A program made the position numbers and the translations under genes. The notes under the pieces are model-generated. The model saw only the letters and a list, made by a program, of their open reading frames with translations. It was not told where the DNA came from and did not search any database. This document shows, piece after piece, positions 1-7,741 of a stretch of DNA of 64,000 bases (its first letter is position 1; every line of letters begins with the position of its first letter). This DNA is from Variovorax paradoxus EPS (lineage in GTDB: Bacteria > Pseudomonadota > Gammaproteobacteria > Burkholderiales > Burkholderiaceae_C). The DNA lies in NCBI RefSeq assembly GCF_000184745.1, contig NC_014931.1:5518001-5582000 (forward strand), in the 5' to 3' direction.

Positions 1-1
1 C

Positions 2-1171
2 TCGGGCGGCGAACACGACCTGACGCCGAACATCGTTCATCTGGTGCTGTGCCGCTTGCCGGATGCGCCGGCCGGGCCGAAGGGCCTGTCGCTGGTGCTC
101 ATGCCCAAGCTGCTGCCCGATGGCGCGCGCAACGCGGTGCACTGCGAGCGCATCGAGGAAAAGATGGGCCTGCATGGCAGCCCGACCTGCTCGATGCGCT
201 TCGACGACGCCACCGGCTGGCTGGTCGGCGAAGCGGGCCGCGGCCTCGCCGCGATGTTCGTGATGATGAATTCGGCGCGACTGCATGTAGCGCTGCAAGG
301 CATCGGCCTGCTCGACGCCGCCTGGCAGAAGGCCGACGCCTACGCAGCCGAGCGCCGCCAGATGCGCGCACCTGGCGCCGTGCCCGCGAACCGGGGCACG
401 GAAGCGGCCGACCTGATCGCCGAGCACCCCGCCATCCGCCGCATCCTCGACACGCAGCGCGCCTGGATCGACGGCGCGCGCACCCTCGCCTACCGCAGCG
501 CGCTGATGCTCGATGTGGCCGCGCACGACGCCGACCCCAAGGCCCGCGAGCGCGCGCAGCGCTGGTGCTCGCTGGTCACGCCGGTGCTCAAGGCGGCCTG
601 CACGCACCAGGCCTTTCACGGCGCGAGCGAATGCCTGCAGGTGTTCGGCGGCCATGGCTACGTGCGCGAGTGGGGCATCGAGCAAGTGGTGCGCGACGCG
701 CGCGTGACGATGATCTACGAGGGCACCAACGAGATCCAGGCGATCGACCTCCTGGTGCGCAAGGTGCTGCCGGACGGCGGCGCCGCGATGTCGGCCGTGC
801 TGCTCGAACTGCGCGACACGCTCGATGCATCGCGCGAGGCCGACGCCGATGTGCAGCGCCGGCTTGCGCAATTGCGGTATCTCGGCACGACCATCGCGAT
901 GTCCGCGCATGCCAACCCCGTGCTGCCGTACGAAGTGGCCGACGACTACCTGCGGGTGGTGATGCTCACGATGATGGCCTGGGCCTGGGCGCGCATCGAG
1001 GCAACGGACGAAAGCACCTCGGCAGGCCACGCCGGCCGGGTGCGAGCGGCTGCGGCTTTCCGCCGCTGGGTGCTGCCCGAGTTCGAGATGCGGCTGGGCA
1101 TCGTCAAGCGCGCCTGCGAAGGCATCGCCCTTTCGCACGCAGCGGCAGCAGCGGAAGGTGTCGCGCGGTAG
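2..1171 (+). CDS. Acyl-CoA dehydrogenase, C-terminal part (cut by window edge)
   Basis: The 5' end lies outside the window; the frame is open from base 2. The product oxidises an acyl-CoA to the enoyl-CoA using FAD. The visible part has the FGGHGYVREWG helix and the YEGTNEIQ segment, whose Glu is the usual catalytic base of the family. A long C-terminal extension follows (roughly the last 130 residues), as in the large acyl-CoA dehydrogenases with an AcdhC-type tail, which include 3-methylmercaptopropionyl-CoA dehydrogenase-like enzymes. Substrate cannot be told from sequence. A MarR gene follows 37 bp downstream and may regulate it or share its transcript. Confidence 0.9.
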   Translation, partial: SGGEHDLTPNIVHLVLCRLPDAPAGPKGLSLVLMPKLLPDGARNAVHCERIEEKMGLHGSPTCSMRFDDATGWLVGEAGRGLAAMFVMMNSARLHVALQGIGLLDAAWQKADAYAAERRQMRAPGAVPANRGTEAADLIAEHPAIRRILDTQRAWIDGARTLAYRSALMLDVAAHDADPKARERAQRWCSLVTPVLKAACTHQAFHGASECLQVFGGHGYVREWGIEQVVRDARVTMIYEGTNEIQAIDLLVRKVLPDGGAAMSAVLLELRDTLDASREADADVQRRLAQLRYLGTTIAMSAHANPVLPYEVADDYLRVVMLTMMAWAWARIEATDESTSAGHAGRVRAAAAFRRWVLPEFEMRLGIVKRACEGIALSHAAAAAEGVAR

Positions 1172-1208
1172 ATTCCCAGCACTGCCTCGGCCGGTTACGC
1201 TCGGGGCC

Positions 1209-1700
1209 ATGCCTGCTCCCGCCAAGAAAACCTCCACGAAGAACGAGCCCGCTGCCTCCGCACCGGGTCGTTCGGACCGGCTCGATGCCCGCGTGCTCGA
1301 AACCCTGGTCGGCTACAACGCCCGCCGCGCCTGGCTGATCATCAGCAGCGTGTTTTCGGAGCGCATGGCGCCCTACGGGCTCAAGCAGATCGATTTCTCG
1401 GTGCTCTCGCTGCTGGCGCACAACCCGGGCGCCACCTCGCGGCAGCTGTGCACCACGCTCGACATCCTGCCGCCCAATCTCGTGAGCCTCGTGGCCACGC
1501 TGGACAGCCGGGGGCTCATCGAGCGCCGGCCGCATCCACATGACGGCCGGGCGGTGGGGCTGCATCTCACCTCCGCCGGGGAAGCGCTGGTACGGGACGC
1601 CGAGCAGACCGTGGTGCAGTTGGAGGCCGACGCCAGCGCGCAGCTCACGGCGCGCGAGCGCGAGACGCTGATCAAGCTGCTGCAGAAGATCTATCTCTGA
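1209..1700 (+). CDS. MarR-family transcriptional regulator
   Basis: A 163-residue winged-helix regulator. After a basic, low-complexity N-terminus come the dimerisation helix, the HTH (NPGATSRQLCTTLDILPPNLVSL region) and a wing (ERRPHPHDGRAVGLHLT), the standard MarR DPxDxR-type hairpin. I chose the ATG at 1209 because upstream GTG starts overlap the dehydrogenase gene. It lies 37 bp after the acyl-CoA dehydrogenase, so control of aromatic or acyl-CoA catabolism is plausible; the ligand is unknown. It is followed at once by a long inverted repeat that may end transcription. Confidence 0.85.
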   Translation: MPAPAKKTSTKNEPAASAPGRSDRLDARVLETLVGYNARRAWLIISSVFSERMAPYGLKQIDFSVLSLLAHNPGATSRQLCTTLDILPPNLVSLVATLDSRGLIERRPHPHDGRAVGLHLTSAGEALVRDAEQTVVQLEADASAQLTARERETLIKLLQKIYL

Positions 1701-1709
1701 GAAAGACCC

Positions 1710-1772
1710 AACCGTTCGGGCTGAGCTTGTCGAAGCCTTGCGCGGCGCTTCGACAAGCTCAGCGTGAACGGT
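1710..1772. repeat. Long inverted repeat, copy 1 (terminator-like)
   Basis: Two 27-bp arms, beginning AACCGTTCGGGCTGAGC and ending in its near complement, are separated by about 10 bp. A T-run follows on the + strand. A second copy in inverted order lies at 22289-22352. It sits between the MarR gene and the convergent TetR gene and can act as a bidirectional terminator. I associate this sequence with dispersed Variovorax/Acidovorax repeats, from memory. Confidence 0.8.
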
Positions 1773-1807
1773 TTTTTTAGTTCTCTTGGCGTGAAATCGT
1801 GGGCGGG

Positions 1808-2461
1808 CTACAGGCCCCGTTCGACCATGTCGATCAGCCGCTGTCCCAGCGCCTGCGTGGTCTCCGCATCGAGCGTGCGCAGCGGCCCGTGAATGATGAG
1901 CAGCGCCAGCCCGTGCACCGCCGACCACGCGAGAAATTCCGCATTCGGGCGGCGCGCCGCATCGAGCACGCCGGCGTCCACCAACCGGTCGATCGCCGAA
2001 CCCAGCAACTGAAACGGCCCCATGCCGCTCGCCCCTGCGGCCGTGGGCCCCACTTCGCCCTCGCCCTCCTCGGTCACCACGAACGCCGTGCGGAAGAGAC
2101 CCGGCTCGGCCTGCGCGAACCGCAGGTAGGCCGTGCCGATGGCGCGCACCTGCGCACGGGCGAAATCGGCGGGCGGTTGGTCGAAATGCAGCACGGCCAG
2201 TTCGGACTCCATTGCCTTGGCAGCAGCCGAAAGCGCTTCGCCGCGCACCGCCAGCAGCAATTCCTGCCGGCTGCCGAAATGCCGGTACGCCGCATTCGGC
2301 ACCACGCCCACGCGGCGCGTGGCCTCGCGCAGCACCACGGCGTCGGGCCCGCCGTCGCGCGCCAGTTCGACGCCCGCCTCGAGCAGCGCACGGCGCAGAT
2401 CGCCGTGGCGGTAAGTGCTGCGGGCGGGCGGCAGGCTTTCGGGGACGTTGTTCAGCTTCAT
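1808..2461 (-). CDS. TetR-family transcriptional regulator
   Basis: A 217-residue repressor-type protein. The N-terminal HTH (STYRHGDLRRALLEAG, then VVLREATRRVGVVPNAAYRHFGS) is classic TetR; the rest is a helical ligand-binding domain with a WHG-like C-terminal half (SAVHGLALLIIHGPL). The ATG at 2461 is preferred because GGAAA lies about 8 bases upstream; an in-frame ATG at 2473 is possible. It is divergent from two VOC genes and an MFS exporter, so it probably controls that drug or toxicant-response unit. The gap holds a near-palindrome that fits an operator. Confidence 0.88.
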   Translation of the reverse strand: MKLNNVPESLPPARSTYRHGDLRRALLEAGVELARDGGPDAVVLREATRRVGVVPNAAYRHFGSRQELLLAVRGEALSAAAKAMESELAVLHFDQPPADFARAQVRAIGTAYLRFAQAEPGLFRTAFVVTEEGEGEVGPTAAGASGMGPFQLLGSAIDRLVDAGVLDAARRPNAEFLAWSAVHGLALLIIHGPLRTLDAETTQALGQRLIDMVERGL

Positions 2462-2499
2462 TTCGATTTCCATGTGGACACTGTCCATTATCCCTGCTA

Positions 2500-2520
2500 T
2501 TCTTTGTGGACGGTGTACAC
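2500..2520. promoter_or_regulatory. Candidate TetR operator
   Basis: The divergent TetR/VOC gap contains TTGTGGACGGTGTACACAA, an inverted repeat with 8-bp arms and one mismatch. A related half (TGTGGACACTGTCCA) overlaps the TetR start region at about 2471-2485. Spacing and symmetry fit TetR autoregulation. Inference only. Confidence 0.45.
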
Positions 2521-2593
2521 AAAGTAGTTCCATCGTATTCGCGCAGAAGCCGCTGCGCATTCTTGAAACCTTTATCAGCCCAAAGGAAATGCC

Positions 2594-3031
2594 ATGAAAG
2601 TTCAGTCTTACCTGTCCTTCGAAGGCCGTTGCGACGAAGCGATCGCTTTCTACAAGAAGGCGCTCGGCGCCGAAGTCGTCCAGCTCATGCGCTACAGCGA
2701 CGCGCCGGCCGACGCGTTCGAAGGCAACACCGACGCCAGCTGCGCAGGCGCCACGCCCGGCCCCGACAAGGTGATGCATTCGGTGCTGCGCGTCGGCGAA
2801 ACCGAGCTCATGCTCTCCGACGGCCAGTGCTCCGGCAAGGCGGAGTTCAAGGGAATCATGCTGTCGATCACCGCGTCCACCGATGCCGATGCGCGCAAGT
2901 GGTTCGATGCGCTGGCCGATGGCGGCCACGTCATGCAGCCGCTCACGCCGACCTTCTTCACCAGCAACTTCGGCATGCTGGCCGACCGCTACGGCGTGGC
3001 CTGGATGCTGGTGGTGGACGCCGCCAATTAA
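2594..3031 (+). CDS. VOC-family protein (PhnB-like)
   Basis: A 145-residue vicinal-oxygen-chelate fold protein of the PhnB/3-demethylubiquinone-methyltransferase-like type. It begins with a short strand followed by FEGRCDEAIAFYKKALGAEV, the hallmark of this subfamily. An AAGGAAATGCC ribosome site precedes the ATG. The biochemical role of the subfamily is poorly defined; members often accompany stress or resistance regulators. A paralogue follows 57 bp downstream, so this is a tandem pair in one likely operon with the MFS exporter. Confidence 0.85.
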   Translation: MKVQSYLSFEGRCDEAIAFYKKALGAEVVQLMRYSDAPADAFEGNTDASCAGATPGPDKVMHSVLRVGETELMLSDGQCSGKAEFKGIMLSITASTDADARKWFDALADGGHVMQPLTPTFFTSNFGMLADRYGVAWMLVVDAAN

Positions 3032-3088
3032 CCCCGTTGCCGCCCGCCAAGACGGCCACCGAAAAGCAACCACCTCCAAGGAAATCTC

Positions 3089-3508
3089 ATGTCTCCCATC
3101 CACGCCTACCTCACCTTCGACGGCAACGCACAGGAAGCCATGCGCTTCTACGAAAAGACCCTCGGCGGCACCATCCAGATGATGATGACCATCGGCGAAG
3201 CGCCCGACACCGAGCAGATGCCCGCCGACGTCAAGAAGCGGATCATGCATGCCTCCCTCGCCTATGGCGAAGGCATGCTCATGGCCTCCGACACCATGCC
3301 CGGCCAGACCTACGAAGGCATGAAGGGCTTCGGCGTTGCGCTGACGCTGGACACCGTCGCAGACGCGCGCCGCGTGTTCGATGCCTTCGCCGAAGGCGGC
3401 ACCGTGTCCATGCCCTTCGAGAAGACCTTCTGGGTCGAAGGCTTCGGCATGGTGACCGACCGGTTCGGCACGCCCTGGCTCATCAACGGCGGCAAGCCGC
3501 TGGTTTAA
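3089..3508 (+). CDS. VOC-family protein (PhnB-like), tandem paralogue
   Basis: A 139-residue paralogue of the upstream gene, starting MSPIHAYLTFDGNAQEAM and keeping the RFYEKTLGG helix. It has an insert rich in Met (IQMMMTIGEAPD) and the C-terminal FWVEGFGMVTDRFGTPW strand typical of the family. Divergence between the two copies suggests an old duplication. Substrate unknown. Confidence 0.85.
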   Translation: MSPIHAYLTFDGNAQEAMRFYEKTLGGTIQMMMTIGEAPDTEQMPADVKKRIMHASLAYGEGMLMASDTMPGQTYEGMKGFGVALTLDTVADARRVFDAFAEGGTVSMPFEKTFWVEGFGMVTDRFGTPWLINGGKPLV

Positions 3509-3516
3509 AAAACGCA

Positions 3517-3537
3517 ACGCCGCCTCGGCGGCCTTTT
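3517..3537 (+). terminator. Weak hairpin with T-run
   Basis: GCCGC-CTCG-GCGGC followed by CTTTT lies between the VOC pair and the MFS gene, just before its ATG. It could reduce read-through into the exporter gene. The T-run is short. Confidence 0.4.
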
Positions 3538-3551
3538 CAGGAATCCACTCC

Positions 3552-5024
3552 ATGACCGACACACTCGACAACCGGAAGCGCTGGCTCGCATTGATGGTGC
3601 TCTGCCTCGGCGTCCTGATGATCGTGCTCGACACCACGATCGTGAACGTGGCATTGCCCTCGATCCGCACCGACCTCGGCTTCACCGAGACCTCGCTGGT
3701 GTGGGTGGTCAATGCCTACATGCTGACCTTCGGCGGCTTCCTGTTGTTGGGGGGCAGGCTCGGCGACCTGTACGGCCACCGCAAGCTCTTTCTGATCGGC
3801 CTCGTGCTCTTCACCGTCGCCTCGCTGGCCTGCGGCCTTGCCAATTCGCAGGTGCTGCTGGTCGCCGCGCGTGCGGTGCAGGGGCTGGGCGGCGCGGTGG
3901 TCTCGGCCGTCTCGCTCTCGCTGATCATGAATCTCTTCACCGAACCGGCCGACCGCGCGAAGGCGATGGGCGTCTACGGTTTTGTCTGCGCGGGCGGGGG
4001 CAGCATCGGCGTGCTGCTGGGCGGGCTGCTCACGAGCTCGCTGAGCTGGCACTGGATCTTTCTTGTAAACCTGCCGATCGGCGTGGCGGTGTATGCGCTC
4101 TGCGTGGCGCTGCTGCCCAACGCGCGCGGCCAGGCGCATGGCGAAAAGCTCGACGTGGCCGGCGCGGTCACCGTCACGCTGTCGCTCATGCTCGCGGTGT
4201 ACGGCGTGGTCAACGGCAACGAGGCCGGCTGGGGTTCCACGCAGACGCTGGGCCTGCTCGGTGCGGCGGTGGTGCTGCTGGCCATCTTCATTGCCATCGA
4301 ATCGCGCGTCGAGCATCCGCTGATGCCGCTCGGGCTCTTTCGCCTTCGCAGCGTGTCGGTCGCCAATGTGGTGGGCGTGCTGTGGGCAGCGGCGATGTTC
4401 GCGTGGTTCTTCATCTCGGCGCTCTACATGCAGCTGGTGCTGAACTACACGCCGATGCAGATCGGCCTCGCCTTCCTGCCGGCCAACATCATCATGGCGG
4501 TGTTCTCGCTCGGCCTCTCGGCCAGGCTGGTGATGCGCTTCGGCATCCGCAAGCCGCTCGCCGTCGGGTTGTGGCTTGCTGCCATCGGGCTCGCGCTCTT
4601 TGCGCGCGCACCGGTCAACGGCAGCTTCGTGGTCGACGTGCTGCCCGGGATGATGCTGCTGGGTCTCGGCGCGGGCATGGCCTTCAACCCGGTGCTGCTC
4701 GCAGCCATGAGCGAAGTCGATCCCGCCGACTCGGGCCTCGCCTCGGGCGTGGTCAACACCGCCTTCATGATGGGCGGCGCGCTCGGCCTGGCCGTGCTGG
4801 CCAGCGCTGCCGCAGCGCGCACCGGGTCCATGGCAGCCGCCGGCGCGCAGTTGCCGCTCGCGCTCACCGGTGGCTACAACCTTGCATTTCTCGTCGGCGC
4901 CGTGTTCGCGGCACTGGCGGGTTTGATCGGGGCCTTGCTGCTTCGCACCGCACCGCCGGCGCAAATGCAGAACAACGAAGAGGCAGCGGCACCCCGCGGG
5001 GCGGCGAGCGAATCGGCGTCGTGA
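3552..5024 (+). CDS. MFS multidrug exporter, DHA2 (EmrB/QacA) type
   Basis: A 490-residue inner-membrane proton-drug antiporter with about 14 hydrophobic segments. Seen motifs: LDTTIVNVALPSI in TM1 (DHA2 motif D1), GGRLGDLYGHRK in the loop 2-3 (motif A), and a Gly-rich TM5 (GGGSIGVLLGGLL, motif C-like). It lies downstream of two VOC genes in the same direction and is probably under the divergent TetR regulator. Substrates cannot be predicted. Confidence 0.9.
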   Translation: MTDTLDNRKRWLALMVLCLGVLMIVLDTTIVNVALPSIRTDLGFTETSLVWVVNAYMLTFGGFLLLGGRLGDLYGHRKLFLIGLVLFTVASLACGLANSQVLLVAARAVQGLGGAVVSAVSLSLIMNLFTEPADRAKAMGVYGFVCAGGGSIGVLLGGLLTSSLSWHWIFLVNLPIGVAVYALCVALLPNARGQAHGEKLDVAGAVTVTLSLMLAVYGVVNGNEAGWGSTQTLGLLGAAVVLLAIFIAIESRVEHPLMPLGLFRLRSVSVANVVGVLWAAAMFAWFFISALYMQLVLNYTPMQIGLAFLPANIIMAVFSLGLSARLVMRFGIRKPLAVGLWLAAIGLALFARAPVNGSFVVDVLPGMMLLGLGAGMAFNPVLLAAMSEVDPADSGLASGVVNTAFMMGGALGLAVLASAAAARTGSMAAAGAQLPLALTGGYNLAFLVGAVFAALAGLIGALLLRTAPPAQMQNNEEAAAPRGAASESAS

Positions 5025-5103
5025 CGATGAAGATGCGCACGACGCCATGCAGCCGCCGCTGTTTTTCCTCCAACGTTTCTATCTTTCTTTCAGGAGATCT
5101 CCC

Positions 5104-5463
5104 ATGGCTCGCTATGTAGACGGTTTCATCGTTGCCATTCCCACCCAGAACGTCGAGGCGTATCGCAAGCTCGCACGCAAGGCCGGCAAGGTCTGGATGG
5201 AGTACGGCGCGCTCGAATACGTGGAGTGCATCGCCGACGACGTGAAGCCCGGCAAGCTCACTTCGTTCCCGCAGAGCGTGAAGCTCAAGGCCGACGAGAC
5301 CGTGGCCTTCTCGTGGATCGTCTACAAGTCGCGCAAGCACCGCGACACGGTGAACAAGAAGGTGATGGCCGATCCGCGCATCGCGGCCATGGACCCGAAG
5401 ACGATGCCGTTCGATGCGAAGCGGATGATCTTCGGCGGCTTCAAAAGCATCGTCGAGCTTTAA
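5104..5463 (+). CDS. DUF1428 family protein (YbaA-like)
   Basis: A 119-residue cytosolic protein matching DUF1428: MARYVDGFIVAIPTQNVEAY at the start and a central FSWIVYKSRKHRD segment. An AGGAG site lies 6-7 bases before the ATG at 5104; a longer frame upstream lacks a ribosome site. The fold is a dimeric alpha-beta barrel; no activity is established. It follows the exporter by about 80 bp and may belong to the same stress unit. Confidence 0.85.
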   Translation: MARYVDGFIVAIPTQNVEAYRKLARKAGKVWMEYGALEYVECIADDVKPGKLTSFPQSVKLKADETVAFSWIVYKSRKHRDTVNKKVMADPRIAAMDPKTMPFDAKRMIFGGFKSIVEL

Positions 5464-5584
5464 GCTCGCCCCCAGGCTCCGCGCACTTCGTGTCGCTTCT
5501 CCTCCCCCTACCGGGGGCAACACCTGAGGCCCGGCAAAGCCGGTTCCTCGGTGTTCCACGAAGGGGCCTGGCCCGCGGCCGGCC
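5464..5584. repeat. REP-like intergenic element
   Basis: A structured gap between convergent genes. It has a CCCCCTACCGGGGG hairpin, then AACACC(T)GAGG paired with CCTCGGTGTT (5519-5555) enclosing a CCGG-loop-CCGG stem. I associate this motif with repeated intergenic DNA in Variovorax/Acidovorax (from memory). It can act as a bidirectional terminator. Confidence 0.5.
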
Positions 5585-6343
5585 TCAGGCGAGGAAGCCG
5601 TCGTAGACGAGCTTCAGGCCCGTCAACAGCATGCCCAGGTACACGAAGCGATAGAACCACGTCGCGTCGATGCGCCTGGCGATGCGGATGCCCACCCACA
5701 CGCCGAGCGGCGCGAACGGCATCAGCGCCACCGAGGTGGCCAGCGTGCGCAAGTCGATGAGGCCGAGCCACGCATAGGGAATCCACTTGCTGAGATTCAC
5801 CACGAAGAAGAAGTACGCCATCGTGGCCGTGAACACCACCGGCTTGAGCCTGAGCGGAATCACGTAGGCATTGATCGGCGGCCCGCCCGCGTGGGCGATG
5901 AAGCTCGTGAAGCCCGACACCACGGTGAGCGCCGCGCCCACGCCGCGCGAGGGCAGCGGATCGTCGGGCTTGGGCGGAAACACGAGCCGCTGCGCCAGGA
6001 ACAGCAGCGTGAACACGCCGACGATGCCCGCCACCGTGTGCGCCGACAGCACGCGGAACAGCAGCGTGCCGACCACCGTGCCGACGAGCCCGAACGGAAT
6101 CAGGAACTTGAGCAGCGACCGGTCGAAGTCGCGCCGGAACGCGGCGATTCCCAGCACGTCCATCAGCAGCAACAGCGGCATGAGGATCGCCGCGGCCTGC
6201 GGCACCGTGACCGCGAGCGCCATCAAGGGCACCGCGAGCGAGCCGAAGCCCGCGCCGAAGCCGCTCTTGCTGATGCCCAGCAGCAGCACGGCCGGGATGG
6301 CGACCGCATAGAAATGCGGATCGGTGATGAGGGGAAAGTCCAT
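5585..6343 (-). CDS. Sulfite exporter TauE/SafE-family permease
   Basis: A 252-residue integral membrane protein with about eight hydrophobic helices in two halves. It has a Gly/Ser-rich first loop (GISKSGFGAGFGSLAVPLMA), the classic TauE/SafE signature, and a second copy around GFTSFIAHAGGPPINAYVIPLRL. The family moves small anions such as sulfite, sulfoacetate or organic acids; the substrate here is unknown. It lies downstream of the ring-cleavage dioxygenase on the same strand but a terminator separates them. Confidence 0.88.
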   Translation of the reverse strand: MDFPLITDPHFYAVAIPAVLLLGISKSGFGAGFGSLAVPLMALAVTVPQAAAILMPLLLLMDVLGIAAFRRDFDRSLLKFLIPFGLVGTVVGTLLFRVLSAHTVAGIVGVFTLLFLAQRLVFPPKPDDPLPSRGVGAALTVVSGFTSFIAHAGGPPINAYVIPLRLKPVVFTATMAYFFFVVNLSKWIPYAWLGLIDLRTLATSVALMPFAPLGVWVGIRIARRIDATWFYRFVYLGMLLTGLKLVYDGFLA

Positions 6344-6373
6344 GGGTGTGAAGAGCGCAAGCGCCGGGCGCAG

Positions 6374-6399
6374 AAAAAAGCCTGCACTGGCGGCAGGCT
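6374..6399 (-). terminator. Rho-independent terminator of the dioxygenase gene
   Basis: On the minus strand AGCCTGC and GCAGGCT form a 7-bp stem with a 7-nt loop followed by six T. It lies 54 bp downstream of the dioxygenase stop. Confidence 0.8.
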
Positions 6400-6452
6400 C
6401 GGCGAGCGTAGCAGGATGGTCTCGGGCGCGCGCGCCGTAGCTCTTCGCTTCC

Positions 6453-7298
6453 TCAGGCGGCCTGGGCTTGCTTCAGCGGATTCAGCACGAAGTCGAAATC
6501 CAGGCGCCAGCGGCCGTCGGCCTGTTGCTTCCACGGCGCGACCAGCGACTGGCGCACCGCGAACACCGCGTCCGAATCGAGCCACTGGTCGCCCTCGCGG
6601 AACACGTGCGTGATGAGGTTTTCATAACCGGGCGCCTCGATCTTGAAATGCAGATGCGCGGGCCGCCACGGATGGCGTTTGGTCGCACGCAGCAGGTCGC
6701 CCACGGGCCCGTCGACCGGAATCGGATAGGCCTGGGCCAGCACGCTCCTGAAATGCAGCGCGCCGTCGGGTCCGGTGCGCAGGCGGCCGCGGTTCTCGGC
6801 GTGGTCGAGCCCGTCGTGCTGCACGTCGTAGTGGCCGCCCTCGTCGGCCTGCCACACATCGACAACCGCGCCGGCCACCCGCTCGCCGTCGAGCCCGCGC
6901 ACCGTGGCGTACACATCGCAGGGCACGCCCGCGGCGCCGTTGGCCACGTCGTCCCCATGCTCGTATTCGGGCGCGCCTTCCACATAGAAGGGCCCGAACA
7001 CCGTGGCCTCTGTGCAGCCGGCCGGCTTGCCGTTGTTCATGGCGATGGTGAGCATCGAGAGGCCCAGCACGTCCGACAGCAGGATGAACTCCTGGCGCTT
7101 GTCGTCGCACATCTGGCCGGTGGCCGTGAGGTACTGGATGCCCTGGAACCATTCGGCTTCGGTGAGCTTCACCTCGCGCGCAAAGGCGTGCAGGTGCTGC
7201 ACGAGGCTGGTCAGGATCTCGTGCAGCCGCGGATCGGGCGTGTCGGCCAGGCGCGCGAGCACGGCTTGGGTGATGTTGTCTTGGTTGAGGTTGCGCAT
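6453..7298 (-). CDS. Intradiol ring-cleavage dioxygenase, hydroxyquinol 1,2-dioxygenase-like
   Basis: A 281-residue non-haem Fe(III) enzyme that cleaves a catechol-type ring between the two hydroxyls. The N-terminal MRNLNQDNITQAVLAR helix bundle and the FGPFYVEGAP segment resemble hydroxyquinol (1,2,4-trihydroxybenzene) dioxygenases, which give maleylacetate. Expected iron ligands are visible: Tyr in GPFY, Tyr in GGHYDVQ, and two His in RPAHLHF. GGAG lies 9 bases before the ATG at 7298, favouring it over the ATG at 7313. It would supply the missing step for the maleylacetate reductase and decarboxylase cluster at 25929-30849. Substrate is inferred. Confidence 0.85.
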   Translation of the reverse strand: MRNLNQDNITQAVLARLADTPDPRLHEILTSLVQHLHAFAREVKLTEAEWFQGIQYLTATGQMCDDKRQEFILLSDVLGLSMLTIAMNNGKPAGCTEATVFGPFYVEGAPEYEHGDDVANGAAGVPCDVYATVRGLDGERVAGAVVDVWQADEGGHYDVQHDGLDHAENRGRLRTGPDGALHFRSVLAQAYPIPVDGPVGDLLRATKRHPWRPAHLHFKIEAPGYENLITHVFREGDQWLDSDAVFAVRQSLVAPWKQQADGRWRLDFDFVLNPLKQAQAA

Positions 7299-7564
7299 CG
7301 TGGCTGTCTCCATGGTCCTGCCGTCGCCATGCCGGTCGTGTCCGGCCTTTTGGGGGTGCTGCGAACTGTAGGCCGCACGCCGCGCACCCGAAAGCGCCAG
7401 GGCGCAAATGATTTTTCCGCCCAGCGGAACGGTCGCGGGGTTGGCAGCCATCGAAGACGCGGCCCACCATGTGCCCGGCGCTGGTGGCTCGACGGGAATT
7501 TGTCCGACGCCGCATGGCCGGCCGTCTGCCAAAAACGCATTCCTTCGAGTCTTGGAGAACGCGC

Positions 7565-7741
7565 ATGGATGAACGAACAGAGCGCAGCGCCCCGCCGCAA
7601 CGCCGGCGAGGCGCGCCCGTGTGGATCTTGCTGGCCGCCGTCATTGCAGTGATCGGCGCCCTGCTCTATTTCCATGACGACTACCGCGCGAGCACCGCGC
7701 GCACCGCCGTGCCCGGGCCGGCGCCCGTTCCAGGCAAGTGA
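7565..7741 (+). CDS. Small single-span membrane protein
   Basis: A 58-residue protein: a basic N-terminus (PPQRRRGAP), one hydrophobic helix (VWILLAAVIAVIGALLYF) and a short Pro-rich tail. Its TGA overlaps the next gene's ATG (ATGA at 7741), so it is translationally coupled to the flavoprotein. It could anchor or assist that enzyme. No family recognised. Confidence 0.6.
   Translation: MDERTERSAPPQRRRGAPVWILLAAVIAVIGALLYFHDDYRASTARTAVPGPAPVPGK

Noticed and set aside
3537..5048. A 503-residue frame antisense to the MFS exporter
   Set aside because: Low-complexity His/Arg/Glu composition typical of the complement of a high-GC gene; the exporter on the + strand has clear motifs.
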